This document shows positions 12,460-23,141 of a DNA stretch of 64,000 nt, in pieces. The position numbers were made by a program, and so were the translations under genes. The stretch's first letter is position 1, and each line of letters opens with the position of its first letter. This DNA is from Adiantum capillus-veneris (Eukaryota; Streptophyta; Polypodiopsida; Polypodiales; Pteridaceae): the NCBI GenBank assembly GCA_014529385.2, contig CM043959.1, positions 89,723,529 through 89,787,528 on the forward strand. Reading direction: 5' to 3'. The notes beneath the pieces were generated by a model. That model did not search any database and was not told the origin of the DNA. It saw only the letters and a list, made by a program, of their open reading frames with translations.

Positions 12460-14065
12460 ATGCATTAACCCTGAAGAAAAGCAACAATATCTAAGTCAAG
12501 CACATGTTACCATAGTAGGACTTCACTTTGCGGAAGGCCAAACTATGCAACAAATCTTGAGACTTGGAGTATTTTGGCCGATTATGAGGAGAGATGTTAG
12601 ATCTTTTGTAAAAGATTGCCCTCAATGTCAAAAACAACCACCCATTCCTCATGTAACATTGTTTCAAATGTCACCTATTCCTAAGTGGAGTAATTATCTG
12701 GTTACTTACTTATCGAGCTGAACATTTCCTGAGGATATGAGTAAACGCCGTCAAAGAGCAATTGAAACTGAAGCAAGAGACTATGCTCTTATTGGGAACC
12801 AATTGTATCGGAGAGGTAAAGATCAACATTTTCATCTTTGTGTAAATGAAAACGAGTACATTCCAATTTTAGAACAAGCACATGCTGGATTAGCTGGAGG
12901 TCACTTTTCTAGTGAGACCACCGCAAGAGAAATCTTGATGGTGGCAGGCATATGGTGACCAACACTTTTTGCAGATACCAAAGAATATGTTCAAAGGTGT
13001 GATGCTTGTCAACTAGCAAAAATGCCAACACGAGTAGACATCATGCCCTTAAGACCAATGATGGGGGCTAGAGCCTTCATAAAATGGGGTATAGATTTTG
13101 TTGGACCGATACAGCCACCTGCTTATAGAAGCAAAACTCAATATATCATTGTAGCTACAGACTATTTGACCAAGTGGGACGAGGCTAAAGAGACTCAAAA
13201 GAATGATGCCAGAACCACTGCTGCATTCTTGTATGAGTATGTATTCATGAGATATGGACTGCCAATAGAGATTGTCAGTGATCGAGAAACTCATTTCCTC
13301 AATGAGGTAATAGAGTATTTGCTTAATGAGTTTATGGTCATCCATAACAAATCAGCTCCCTATTACCCACAAGCAAACCGACAAGCTGAGCATACAAATA
13401 AAATTCTTAGCTCAGTACTGACCAAAGTGGTTAGTTCAGGAAGGACAGACTAGGAAATGAATCTCCATGCTGCTCTATGGGCTTATCGAGTTTCATTCAA
13501 AACAGCTCTAAATGCTACACCCTTTAACCTTGTTTATGGTCTTGATGCTATACTGCCAATAGAATTTCTATTGCCGACATTAAGGGTAGCATAGACTCTT
13601 GAGTGGACTGGACATGAATTGTTAGAAAGACTTGAAGATTTGGAAAAGCTAGACGAGAAAAGGCTAACTTCTTTAGCTCATATCTATGCACAAAAGAGAA
13701 AACAAAAATAGTTTTTTGATTCCCACTTAATCACAAAAAATTTCAAGAAAGGGGACTTAATTCTAGTCTATTCCCTTAAGCAACACATTCCCAAGTTTAA
13801 GAAAAAGGGGAACATACCATTTATCATTGAAGATGTATCTCCAAGTGGAGCAGTAAAATTGTCCACCCTAGATGGTGAACCAATGGCTAATTGGATTAGT
13901 GGATGTTGTTTAAAAAAATACAATTTTCCACTAACCAATGAATTGCTAGAGAGAATGCATGCAACCAAACAAAGGAAGATCAAGCAACAACAGGTTATTG
14001 ATGAAGCCCAAGAGAAAGCTATACTTTGGGTACTCAAGCGGAAAGCTGCTCTCAAGAATCAATAG
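12460..14065 (+). pseudogene. Element A integrase with two zinc-binding modules, broken
   Basis: Two HHCC zinc-binding modules occur in tandem: AHVTIVGLHF then CPQC at about 12506-12630, and AHAGLAGGHF then CDAC at about 12880-13010. Stop codons sit between them (TGA about 12719) and inside the second (TGA after GIW, about 12957). The catalytic core follows at 13022-13453 with WGIDFVGPI (first Asp), IVSDRETHF (second Asp) and a Glu in RQAEHTNK, so the DDE triad is present. The C-terminal part runs to 14065 with KFKKKGN and a basic end. In the family it joins the cDNA to host DNA. Confidence 0.85.
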
Positions 14066-14487
14066 ATGCCGATTCCCATCAACACTTTGGAACTAGATGA
14101 TCGACAATGGGAATTACCTAAAGACACAGTTTCAATAGATGACGACTGGTTAGATGGAATGGATCCACGCATCAAAGTACAACTCAACAGTCATAGCACC
14201 AATGCTTTGGTAGACACAGGAGCTAGAGTGAATGTAGTCAGTTATTCCACATAGAAGAAGACAACAAGTCAAGCATTGAAAGCAGGAATAGCGACAATCA
14301 AAGGATGCAACAAAGAATCCAACTCCAACATTGGGAGTAGTCAACTTGAATGTGGTAGTACATGGATGTTCATGTCCTCATCAATTTGTATGTTTACCAG
14401 ATGAACACATGAATGAGACGACGATTCTTGGAATTCCTTGGATGCATACATACAAAGTAGTACTAGATTGGGAACGAATCAAGTAAG
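14066..14487 (+). pseudogene. Second retropepsin-like domain downstream of integrase
   Basis: After the integrase a second protease-like domain is readable. ALVDTGARVNVV (about 14202-14238) is the active-site motif. After an in-frame TAG and a frameshift near 14310, TILGIPWMHTYKVVLDW (about 14421-14472) matches the C-terminal ILG and following strands of retropepsins. A protease usually occurs once, before RT, so a second copy after integrase is unusual. It is not a close copy of the domain at 9465. Function is unknown; a structural or second protease role is only inference. Confidence 0.65.
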
Positions 14488-15270
14488 CTATCACCTAAAG
14501 GTGGGAAACTCATTGTTCCAATTGCACCAAGCAAGGAGGAATGGAAAAGAAGCAATCAACAGACCAATCCACGAAGCCAATCTTCTCCATCCCCTCGACA
14601 ATCAAATGCTACAGGTGGCATGCAAGGAGTCAGAAAAATTTGGGTACCAAAAGCACAGCTTAAAGATAAACCGATTCAGCTTTGGGTGCCTAAAACTTCC
14701 CCAAAGAAACAAAAGAAGGTGCCAAGGATTTGAACACGGAATCGAGCATCTACGAGCAAGGAACCTAACATGAAAAGGGTTTGGAAGAAAAAGGAGCACT
14801 TATCTGCTTCACAAACCGCGAAACCAATCAAGCAGTGGTGAGTTAAGTCTCCACGGAATCCACCACACCATGCAACACCAAGCCAACCGAATTAACAATG
14901 GAGAGAAAAAGCTGGACAAAAGTCTAAAGTACTACCAACATCTCAAGCAATCAACGTGCTAAAACACCCTGATGGTACAATCAAACAGAGAGCACAAAAG
15001 CTACAAGATTTTCTCTTTGGAAGACATCAGTAAGCAAGCCTCGACATAGGAAACCCTTGAGTTAAATACTCAAGACCCAGATCTTGCACTGCATGTTGGT
15101 TTGCATTGCATTGATCTTCATATCATGGTAGAGCCAATCACAGCTATGCATAGACACAATTGTTCAACCCATGCACGCAGTCGTCCCAGAGTACGCCACC
15201 TAGGAGGGGTGGAAGCCCACTAAGTACGAAGTAATTAAGGGCAATGTTTGAAGAGGGAGGAAAAAGTTCC
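14488..15270 (+). other. End of pol and decayed basic tail
   Basis: The frame after the second protease gives a Lys/Pro/Ser-rich tail (KIWVPKAQLKDK, then QLWVPKT) to about 14800. No domain is seen after that. A purine-rich run (about 15250-15266) precedes TGTTATCGTG. It resembles a polypurine tract and LTR start, but no matching LTR was found elsewhere. Confidence 0.4.
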
Positions 15271-15954
15271 ATGTTATCGTGTGATTTTTGCAAAATTACC
15301 TAATAATGCCCTTATAATTCATCAACAAGGAAAAATTTACTGATAATACCTTCTCGATGAGTGTAAATAGTGTAAATACTATCAAAAATCATAAAAAATA
15401 ATCCTTTTTTGGATATTTTTAAATCATTTTTGTTGATTTGGAGGCTTAAAAATGGAGAAATCCAACAAAAACAATTGATGGGGGCTTTTCACAAGCCAAG
15501 CTCCCATAGCCCTCTTCTCTCGTCTCCACCCCATGAAAACCCCCTCTTAGGGAGGGAGTGATAAAAGGCATTGGAAAAAGTAAGAAAAAAATAAAGTATG
15601 ATTATGTAAATATATAAGAAAGGTAAAATAGGCCACCTCATGCCTGCGGGGTAGCCCATCCCCACCTTGCCTCCTTTTTCTTCACTGTTGCCCCGCTGGG
15701 TGTCCCTTTTCCTCTCCTCCACTCAAAAGGTCAACTCCCCTCTCTCTTCCCCTTGTCCTTTCTCCTTTCTCTCTCCCCTCAAGCTACCCCACCTCTCACC
15801 AATAATGCATTATAACTCACCAATAATGCACCCTAACTCACATGCAACTTACCCTATCTTCCAAAATAGTATACCCCACCCCCTCTTTCTCTCTCCTATC
15901 ATATCCCATGACCCAAATGCCCCCCCTCTCTCTAAAGGGCCTCAATTTTCTCCT
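15271..15954. other. Unassigned AT-rich then CT-rich sequence
   Basis: No gene. The first part is AT-rich and the last 300 bp are CT-rich. Translation through it extends the Ty1 ORF upstream, but the protein is Ser/Leu/Pro-rich nonsense and not gag. It could be a fragment of an older LTR or the flank of the truncated Ty1 element. Confidence 0.35.
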
Positions 15955-15982
15955 GTGTGTACTCTCTCTCTCTCTCTCTCCC

Positions 15983-18900
15983 TTGATGAAGCATGGATTT
16001 TCCTTGATCGAAAGGCACTGGGAACAATCCGGTTAAGCTTGGCGTCAACGGTGGCCTTCAATGTTTCGGAGATGAAGACCACGGAGGACTTGATGAAGTC
16101 ACTTGACGACTTCTACGAGAAACCATCGGCATCCAATAAGGTATTTCTTATGAAGCGCTTGTTCAATCTAAAGATGGAAGAGAATGGTTCAGTTGCAGAA
16201 CACCTAAATGACTTTAACACAAACATAAGTCAACTTCGATCAGTGAAAATCAATTTCGATGACGAAGTGCGAGCTCTCCTTATACTATCATCTCTACCGA
16301 ATAGTTGGGACAGCCTTGTGATGGCTGTAAGTAATTCTATCTCTGGCACAAATACTCTTAAGTTTGATGATGTTGTGGGTGTTCTCCTAAGCGAGGAAAT
16401 GCGAAGGAGAAGCACGGGAGAATCATCAAGTGCTGCACTATCAATGGAAACAAGAGGAAGGCTTAAGGAGAGGTTCAAAAACCAAAAGGGTCGTGATCGC
16501 TCAAGGCGGAGCAAGTCACGCACAAAGTTAGTTCTTGAATGTTGGAACTGCGGCAAGAAGGGCCACGTCAAGAAGGATTGCTGGTCCAAGAAGAAGAAGG
16601 AGACAGAGTCTCAAGACAACAAGCCAACATCGGAGGCCAATGTGGCAGGTAAAGTAGAGCAAGATGCTCTAATTCTCTCATTAGACAATGTGTCTAATTC
16701 CTGGATAGTAGATTCTGGGGCTTCATTCCATGCGACACCACACAAGCAACATTTCCAAGACTACACCAAAGGTAATTTTGGGTATGTATACTTGGGAGAT
16801 GATGAAGCTTGTGAGATTGTCGGCAAAGGTACAGTTTCTGTCAAAACTGCTAATGGAAATGAATGGAAGCTTAAAGATGTTAGGCATGTTCCTTCTCTTC
16901 GCAAAAATTTGATCTCTACAGGACAATTGGACGATGAAGGTCACAACATTGCATTCGGAAACAAACGGTGGAAGATCTCAAAGGGATCTTTGGTGGTTGC
17001 CAAGGGTGAAAAAGTCGGTACACTTTACTTGTGTACTGTTAGCACGCAACCTTCAGCTTGTGTAGCAACTACAGAAGTTGACAGTGCGGTGTGGCACTAC
17101 CGACTTGGGCATATGAGTGCCAAAGGAATGCAAATCCTTCAAACAAAGAAGCTTCTACCAGGTTTGAAAGAAGTGGACTTAGAGTTCTGTGAAGATTGTG
17201 TTTATGGTAAACAAAAGAGGGTTAAATTTCAAAAATCAGGAAATGAAAGAAAAAATAAAAAACTTGACTTGGTTCATTCTGATGTTTGGGGTCCTGCAAG
17301 TACACCATCACTTGGTGGCTCATTGTACTATGTAACATTCATAGACGATGCGACTAGAAAAACATGGGTTTATGTCATGAAGAATAAATCCGATGTATTT
17401 TCCATATTTCAAAGGTGGAAAGCCTTTGTGGAGAATGAAACAGGTACTAAGGTTAAATGCCTCAGATCCGAAAATGGAGGCCAATATTGCAGCCAAACTT
17501 TTGAAATATTTTGTGCTAGCAATGGCATTCGGAGGCAAAGGACAACCCCAAGGACACCTCAACAAAATGGGATTTCGGAAAGGATGAACAGGACAATCAT
17601 GGAACGAGCACGAAGCATGCGGCTACATGCAGGCCTACCGCTTGAGCTTTGGGCGGAAGCTGTAAGTACGTCTGTGTACTTAATCAATCGGTCACCCTCA
17701 ACGGCATTGGATGGGGGAGTTCCAGAAGAGGCATGGACAGGTAAACCGGTGAATTATGCATTTCTCAAAGTGTTTGGGTGTGAGGCTTTCATGCACATAG
17801 ATAGAAGCCTAAGATCAAAGTTAGATGCAAAGTCCAAAAAGTGTTTCTTCATTGGCTATGGAGAAGGAGACTTTGGGTATCGCCTATGGAATCCTGAAGA
17901 TGGTAAAATCTTAAGGAGTAGGGATGTAATTTTTAACGAACAAAATATGTACAAAGATTACTTGGAAAGAAAACAAACAAAAGAAACAGGTGATGAGTAC
18001 ATGGAGCTTGAGGACGGTGAAGACTCAAGGACTGCAAACAGTGACAATGTGCAACAACGTCAACCAAATGAGGAGCCTCAACCTATTCCCCGAAGATCTA
18101 CAAGAGCAAGTAGACCTCCAGAAAGGTTTGTTCCTTCCTTCAACCATCTCTTGATCTCAGATTTTGGAGAGCCGGAATCATATGAAGAAGTTATGCAACA
18201 TGAATCCAAAGAAGAATGGACGAAGAGCATGCAAGTGGAGATGGACTCACTACATCACAACCAAACATGGGAGTTGGTTGAGTTGCCTAAAGGTAAGCGG
18301 GCACTTCAAAACAAATGGGTGTACAAGCTAAAGGAAGAAGAAGGTGGGAAGAAAAGGTACAAGTCTAGGCTTGTGGTAAAAGGTTTTTCTCAAAAGAAAG
18401 GTATTGACTTCAATGAAATATTTTTTCCTGTTGTAAAAATGAACTCAATTAGGCTTGTCTTAAGCCTTGTGGCTGCTCATGATCTAAATCTCGAGCAAAT
18501 GGATGTAAATACAGCATTCCCTCACGGTGACTTAGAGGAGGAAATCTACATGCTTCAACCAAAGGGGTATGAAGTAAAAGGTAAGGAGAAAATGGTTTGC
18601 AGATTAAAGAAGAGCTTGTATGGTTTAAAGCAAGCATCAAGACAATGGTACTTGAAGTTTGATCGATGGATGTTGGATCATGGATTCACAAGATGCAACT
18701 CAGATCACTGCGTCTACACGGAGAATTTGGGAGATGGAAAATTCATCATCCTAATGTTGTATGTTGATGACATGTTGATTGCAAGTGCTAACATGCAAGA
18801 CATCAAAGACCTAAAAGAGGATCTGTCCAAATCTTTTTCAATGAAAGATTTAGGTGCTGTAAAGAGGATACTTGGTATGAAAATATCAAGGGACAGGACG

Positions 18901-19715
18901 AAGAAGACAATAAAGCTATCTCAAGAAGATTACATCAAGAAGGTACTAGAAAGGTTTGCAATGCAAAATGCAAAACCAGTTTCTACACCTTTGGCTGGTC
19001 ATTTTAAACTAACGAAGGATATGTGTCCAAAGACACAAGAGGAGATAGCCTATATGTCTAAAGTTCCATATGCTGCAGCCGTAGGTTCTCTAATGTATGC
19101 TATGGTCTGGACAAGGCCAGACATGCAGTGGGAGTTGTGAGTAGGTTCATGGACAACCCAGGTAAAGAGCATTGGCAAGCTGTGAAGTGGATACTTAGGT
19201 ATCTAAAAGGGACAACAACAAATGCTTTGTATTTTGGAGGAACTGATATTTTTCTAGAAGGGTATGTTGATGCAGATATGGCAGGTGACAAAGATACTCG
19301 AAGGAGCACTACTGGCTATGTGTTCACGGTTGGAGGCACAACAGTAGGCTGGGCTTCAAAGCTGCAGAAAGTGGTTTCACTTTCTACCACGGAAGCAGAG
19401 TATGTAGCAATGACGGAGGCAAGCAAAGAAATTCTGTGGCTTCATAGATTCTTAGAAGAGCTTGGATTCAAACAAGACAATTGTGTCTTGTACAGTGATA
19501 GCCAGAGCGCTATCCATCTTGCGAAGAACTCAGCCTTTCATTCAAGGACAAAGCACATTGAGGTGAGATATCACTTCATACGCACTCTTTTGGAAGAGGG
19601 ACAACTAAAGCTAGGAAAGGTGCATACAAGTGAAAATCCTGCAGACATGTTTACAAAGGTGGTCAACAAGGAGAAGTTGAGCTTTTGCTCATCTTCAATC
19701 GGCATTCAAGGATAA
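15983..19715 (+). pseudogene. Tork-like Ty1 gag-pol polyprotein, N-terminally truncated
   Basis: One frame is open to 19140. Gag of the UBN2 type (LMKSLDDFYEKPSASNK) is followed by a zinc knuckle CWNCGKKGHVKKDC (about 16537), protease WIVDSGASFH (about 16702), integrase (HRLGH, CEDC; first Asp in LVHSDVWGP about 17270; Glu in GISERMNRT) and RT (QMDVNTAF; YVDDM about 18760). The second integrase Asp is replaced: SENGGQY instead of SDNGGEY (about 17468). A small out-of-frame deletion after TRPDM near 19115 shifts to the frame 19128-19715, which carries RNase H (DSQSAIHLAKN). The apparent N-terminal ~105 residues of the ORF are non-gag sequence. Nearly intact, so younger than its host element. 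Confidence 0.92.
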
Positions 19716-19761
19716 GAAGCCAGAATGGAAAGCAGTCACAAGTTTGGTTTGGAGATCAGTC

Positions 19762-19775
19762 TCCAAGTGGGAGAT
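19762..19775 (+). promoter_or_regulatory. Ty1 element polypurine tract
   Basis: Purine-rich CCAAGTGGGAGAT directly before the LTR start, as typical of Tnt1-like elements. It would prime plus-strand DNA synthesis. Confidence 0.75.
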
Positions 19776-19829
19776 TGTTAAGTATGGAGCCTGATTTACC
19801 CTTGTTAAGTATGGAGCCTGATTTACCCT
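19776..19829 (+). repeat. Perfect 27-bp tandem duplication of the LTR start
   Basis: TGTTAAGTATGGAGCC... through TTTACCCT occurs twice head to tail without a mismatch, duplicating the exact terminus of the LTR. Confidence 0.92.
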
Positions 19830-20234
19830 TGTAATTTTCTGTGGTAAAAGCGCACATTTGTAAGGCCCCCATTATGAGGAGAAGCCATCGTGCGTGAAGG
19901 AAAATCACTCATCGGAAACCAAAATTTTCACGGACAAGAATCAGGGGCAACTTTAAAGGCCGGAAGGGGGCGGAGTCCCCCGAGACTTTTTTTTCGCCGG
20001 AATATTCTTTTTCGCCGGAATATTATGGCCGGACGGCGGTCGAAAAGTGGTCAGAAAACAACCGGTCGGTTGGCCGGTGGTCGGAAGTCAATGGCCGGTG
20101 GCCGAATTCAAAAGCGGACTTGTCTTCTCAAGGGCGGCCACACATGGGCGGATTGGAGGGTCCAATTTGGACTTATTCGCACAAGGGCGGCTACACATGG
20201 CTGTCTCTCATAGGAGAGGGCAGCCCTTTTGGCC

Positions 20235-20242
20235 TATAAAAG
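20235..20242 (+). promoter_or_regulatory. Ty1 LTR TATA box
   Basis: TATAAAAG in a GC-richer context inside the LTR. It is the likely promoter of the element. Confidence 0.55.
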
Positions 20243-20552
20243 GAGGCCATTTCTACACACATTTCATAGTGTGAAGTTGATGCAACAAGGTGAGTGTGAG
20301 GTGGTGAGAGTGAAGCAAGGCGGGAGCTCCGTTAAGGGTATAATCCCTTTGTAAACTACTTCTTGTTTTGAAGTACTAAAGCCATTGAGTGGCTGCTTTC
20401 CCGTGGACGTAGCCCACATTGGGTGAACCACATATATCGTGTGTACTCTCTCTCTCTCTCTCTCTACTCTATAATCTCGTGTATATAAATCTGTCTCTCT
20501 CCATTAAGTAATCTACTCGATTATCTATTTAGCTATGTCTTATTTCCTAACA

Positions 20553-20928
20553 ATCACCGCAATCACCATGCTCGTCTTGAGCATGACCTCTACACCCTTG
20601 GGCTGTGGAAGATGAAGGGAAACTAAATGAAGGATGATGGCCATAACCCTCGTGCGAGTCTTCGCCATCAACTCCCACCTATCCGCCATGTGCTCTACCA
20701 CGCTCTCCCTTCTCATTCCCCTACCCTATGCTCCCCATTTCATTGCCTTATTCTCTAAATAAAGCTTGAGGTTTTGTGAGTATGTTTTCTTGCAATGTTT
20801 TGCCCATGTGAGGTGTGCGGAATCGCTACCTAGTCTTGTGTTTGGAGTGAGCTTGTGTATGTGTGAAGGGTGTGCGGATTCGCCATCCTTTTGTGGTGCC
20901 TAAGTACTAAGCCGCTATACCCCCTCCC

Positions 20929-20965
<37 letters not shown>

Positions 20966-22351
20966 TGATCTCATTCCCTTTCCTCTTCATCATTACTCCC
21001 AAGCATCCATCTCTCTTGGATGAAAACTTTGTTATGGTGGTGTGTTGTTTGCGTCCTAGCCGCTGAAGCTAGGTGGTGCCCCCTGTTTGCTTTACCATGA
21101 CAGGCTCGAGGCGCGCCATTCGGTCCCCGGTGTTTTAGAGGCCGTCGGGGTTCGGGGTTCGCTTTGCTCCTGTCACAATAAAGATGTATTTTTCAAGTGG
21201 TTTCTTAATTATTGGATTTTTACTTTACTTTTTCAGAGAATTTTTCTATTTTCTTTGATTTTTTCAAATAAACAGGTCAAAATTAATAATAAATAGCAGG
21301 GAAGCTCAGATGGAAAAATTAAAGACACGATGGTGATCAGAAGGACAAGGCCCGCAAGCACAAAAATGTTCAATGAAAAATCTGAACACGGAAGCAGAAA
21401 GCCTAAATTAAGCGACCAAGCCTACTTTTGCAAAATTCTTGCAGAATGAGCTACAAGATTCCGATCAGGAAAATTTTTGAGTCTAACATTGATTTCACAG
21501 CCTAGTAGGACTAACGGGGGAATTTGGGGAAATTTGGTTCGGGAAGTCCAGGTATAAATATCCATGGTAGGCTAAAACCACCTCATTTTCACTTGGAGCC
21601 TTTGCAGAGAGAGATTTCGGCCTCTTTCGCGCGACATTTCCGAAGCCACAATTGACCATTTTCAGCGCCGTCTCACACGAGACATGAGGGGTAAGTTCTT
21701 TACTTGATAATGATCCATTTTGTACGGCCGGTAGCTAGTCTAAAGCCTTAGAAAAAACCCTAGAAACCGAGCAGTGCACGAAGACCTACAACCTAAAACT
21801 GACCATAGCGGCCTGCCAGCTTGACCAAATAGGATGGGATTTAAACCATAGCACGCCCTAACATAATAGAACCTTTCTATACCATCAGATGACCATTCGG
21901 CTAGGGTCAAGAGGGTCCCCAATAGAAAAGTTAGGTTTTTGGCAAATGCTAGAATTCCGACCTGCCTCCACAGATGGCTTCCTAATGAGGTTCATATACA
22001 ATGTATATGATTGGTTTGGTGAAATCCATCAAGCAAGGCTCTCAAAAAGCAAAAAACGTCTCGAAGGTTACGAAGCGTCAAATTTGATATACGAGGCCAA
22101 ACTGAGTCCAAATGAGCCAGAATTGGATAGGTAGCTTCGCGACTATGTTACGGACAAGTCCAAAGCCTCAAAGTTGACCGACCAACCCAACAGACAGAGT
22201 AATCACAAAAAACGGTGATTTCAGATTCGACAGAGCACAAAGTGATGCCAACATGATCAAACTTGACCAAATTCAATTTAGGACTTGTATTAGGTGTATG
22301 AAACATGTCTAGGTCAAAATTTGTGGGTTTTGCAAAGTTTTTTTCACTGAA
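20553..22351. other. Unassigned sequence between the Ty1 element and the second palindrome block
   Basis: No gene is recognised. It contains a (CT)n tract at about 20932-20962, a repeated phrase (GTGTGCGGAATCGC about 20815 and GTGTGCGGATTCGCC about 20870), a GC-rich block near 21070-21170 and then AT-rich leader-like sequence. It may include LTR pieces of another element; no copy in the window confirms this. Confidence 0.4.
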
Positions 22352-22373
22352 GTTAATAATCGTGATTATTTAC
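22352..22373. repeat. Palindrome copy 5
   Basis: GTTAATAATCG and inverted arm TGATTATTTAC, followed by TTTTGC. It is 287 bp before copy 6. The preceding text (AACATGATCAAACTTGACCAAA) matches the context of copy 4. Confidence 0.85.
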
Positions 22374-22638
22374 TTTTGCATCATTTTTTCTTGGAAATTG
22401 TCAAATCACCTCACGTATCATGTGTACACAGGTCCTATTACATGCCAAAAATCAAGTATGAGCCAAAATGATCACCCATTACTTGTAAAATTGCCAAAAA
22501 ACGTAAAGAAGTTTTTGCAAGCCAAAAATTGGGTTATGAACAACTTTTCTTGATCCAAATCACCTCATACCTGATACCCAAGGTCTATACCATGCCTAGA
22601 ACCAATTTGTACCAAAAAAGATCAATTTTGGAAGAAAA

Positions 22639-22660
22639 GTTAATAATCGCGATTATTTAC
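22639..22660. repeat. Palindrome copy 6
   Basis: Core AATAATCGCGATTATT, a perfect 16-bp dyad within a 22-bp near-palindrome. It is 294 bp before copy 7. Confidence 0.88.
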
Positions 22661-22932
22661 GTTTTGATCAAAATTGGGGAATTTTGATATTTGGCCATCA
22701 TACATCCAAGGTACATGTTGTGATAAGCCCTCTAGCCAACTTTGAATCAATTTGGAGTTCAAGATCTCAAATTTCCTTTATATCTACTGTTTCAGAGACC
22801 TAAAGCCAAAATCTAGTACCATTTTCAACCTGTGCATCCAAATGAGCCAATATTTCACTCAGGGCATGTATTTGGTATATACTTCAAGCCTATAAAGCCA
22901 ATTTTGCAAAAAGTTGGAAATTTTCCTCAGCT

Positions 22933-22954
22933 GTAAATAATCGCGATTATTTAC
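22933..22954. repeat. Palindrome copy 7
   Basis: A perfect 22-bp palindrome with arms GTAAATAATCG and CGATTATTTAC. It is the last copy before the extra ORF at 23142. Confidence 0.9.
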
Positions 22955-23141
22955 TTTGGTTGAAATTTTTTATTTTGACCATATAGTTTTGTTCCTTGGA
23001 TGATTTTATGCATCTTTGCTTGTGCAAAAATTGATTTGAAGCAATTTGGACTAGATTATCAGCATTTCAGTCTAAAAGGACATTCCAGAGAAAAATTCGA
23101 CAAATTTGCTAACTTTGCACTCTATTCCCTGAATAGGAGCA

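Larger units (their letters stand above)
15955..20552 (+). mobile_element. Truncated Ty1/copia element, Tork (Tnt1-like) lineage, nested in Element A
   Basis: Gag-pol plus polypurine tract and 3' LTR are present. The 5' LTR, primer site and start of gag are missing. The left boundary falls at a (TC)n tract preceded by GTGTGTAC (15955-15980). The same GTGTGTACTCTC wording occurs in the 3' LTR at about 20439-20465, so a deletion between the 5' LTR and gag through the TC tract is possible. Integrase and RT wording resemble Tnt1. No target duplication can be tested because the left end is lost. Confidence 0.82.
19776..20552 (+). repeat. Ty1 element 3' LTR
   Basis: Starts TGTTAAGTATGG after the polypurine tract and ends CCTAACA. 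It holds a TATAAAAG box at 20235-20242 and a (TC)n tract at about 20445-20465. Its first 27 bp (19776-19802) are repeated exactly in tandem at 19803-19829. No other LTR copy exists in the window, so the right end is set by the CA terminus only. Confidence 0.75.

Noticed and set aside
15250-15290. Polypurine tract and LTR start of a separate Ty3 element ending at 15270
   Set aside because: No matching LTR is present upstream of the gag-pol, whereas the pair 3122/26736 has target duplication, primer site and polypurine tract.
15667-15982. N-terminal ~105 residues of the long Ty1 ORF as real protein
   Set aside because: They are translated CT-rich DNA (Ser/Leu/Pro-rich) with no gag similarity; true gag similarity begins just after the TC tract.
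21060-21180. GGTGCCCCC phrase as a primer binding site of another element
   Set aside because: No LTR end directly before it and no matching LTR copy in the window.
4728-22954. Regularly spaced palindromes as a CRISPR array
   Set aside because: Spacers are ~265 bp, themselves related, and the context is a eukaryotic retrotransposon.
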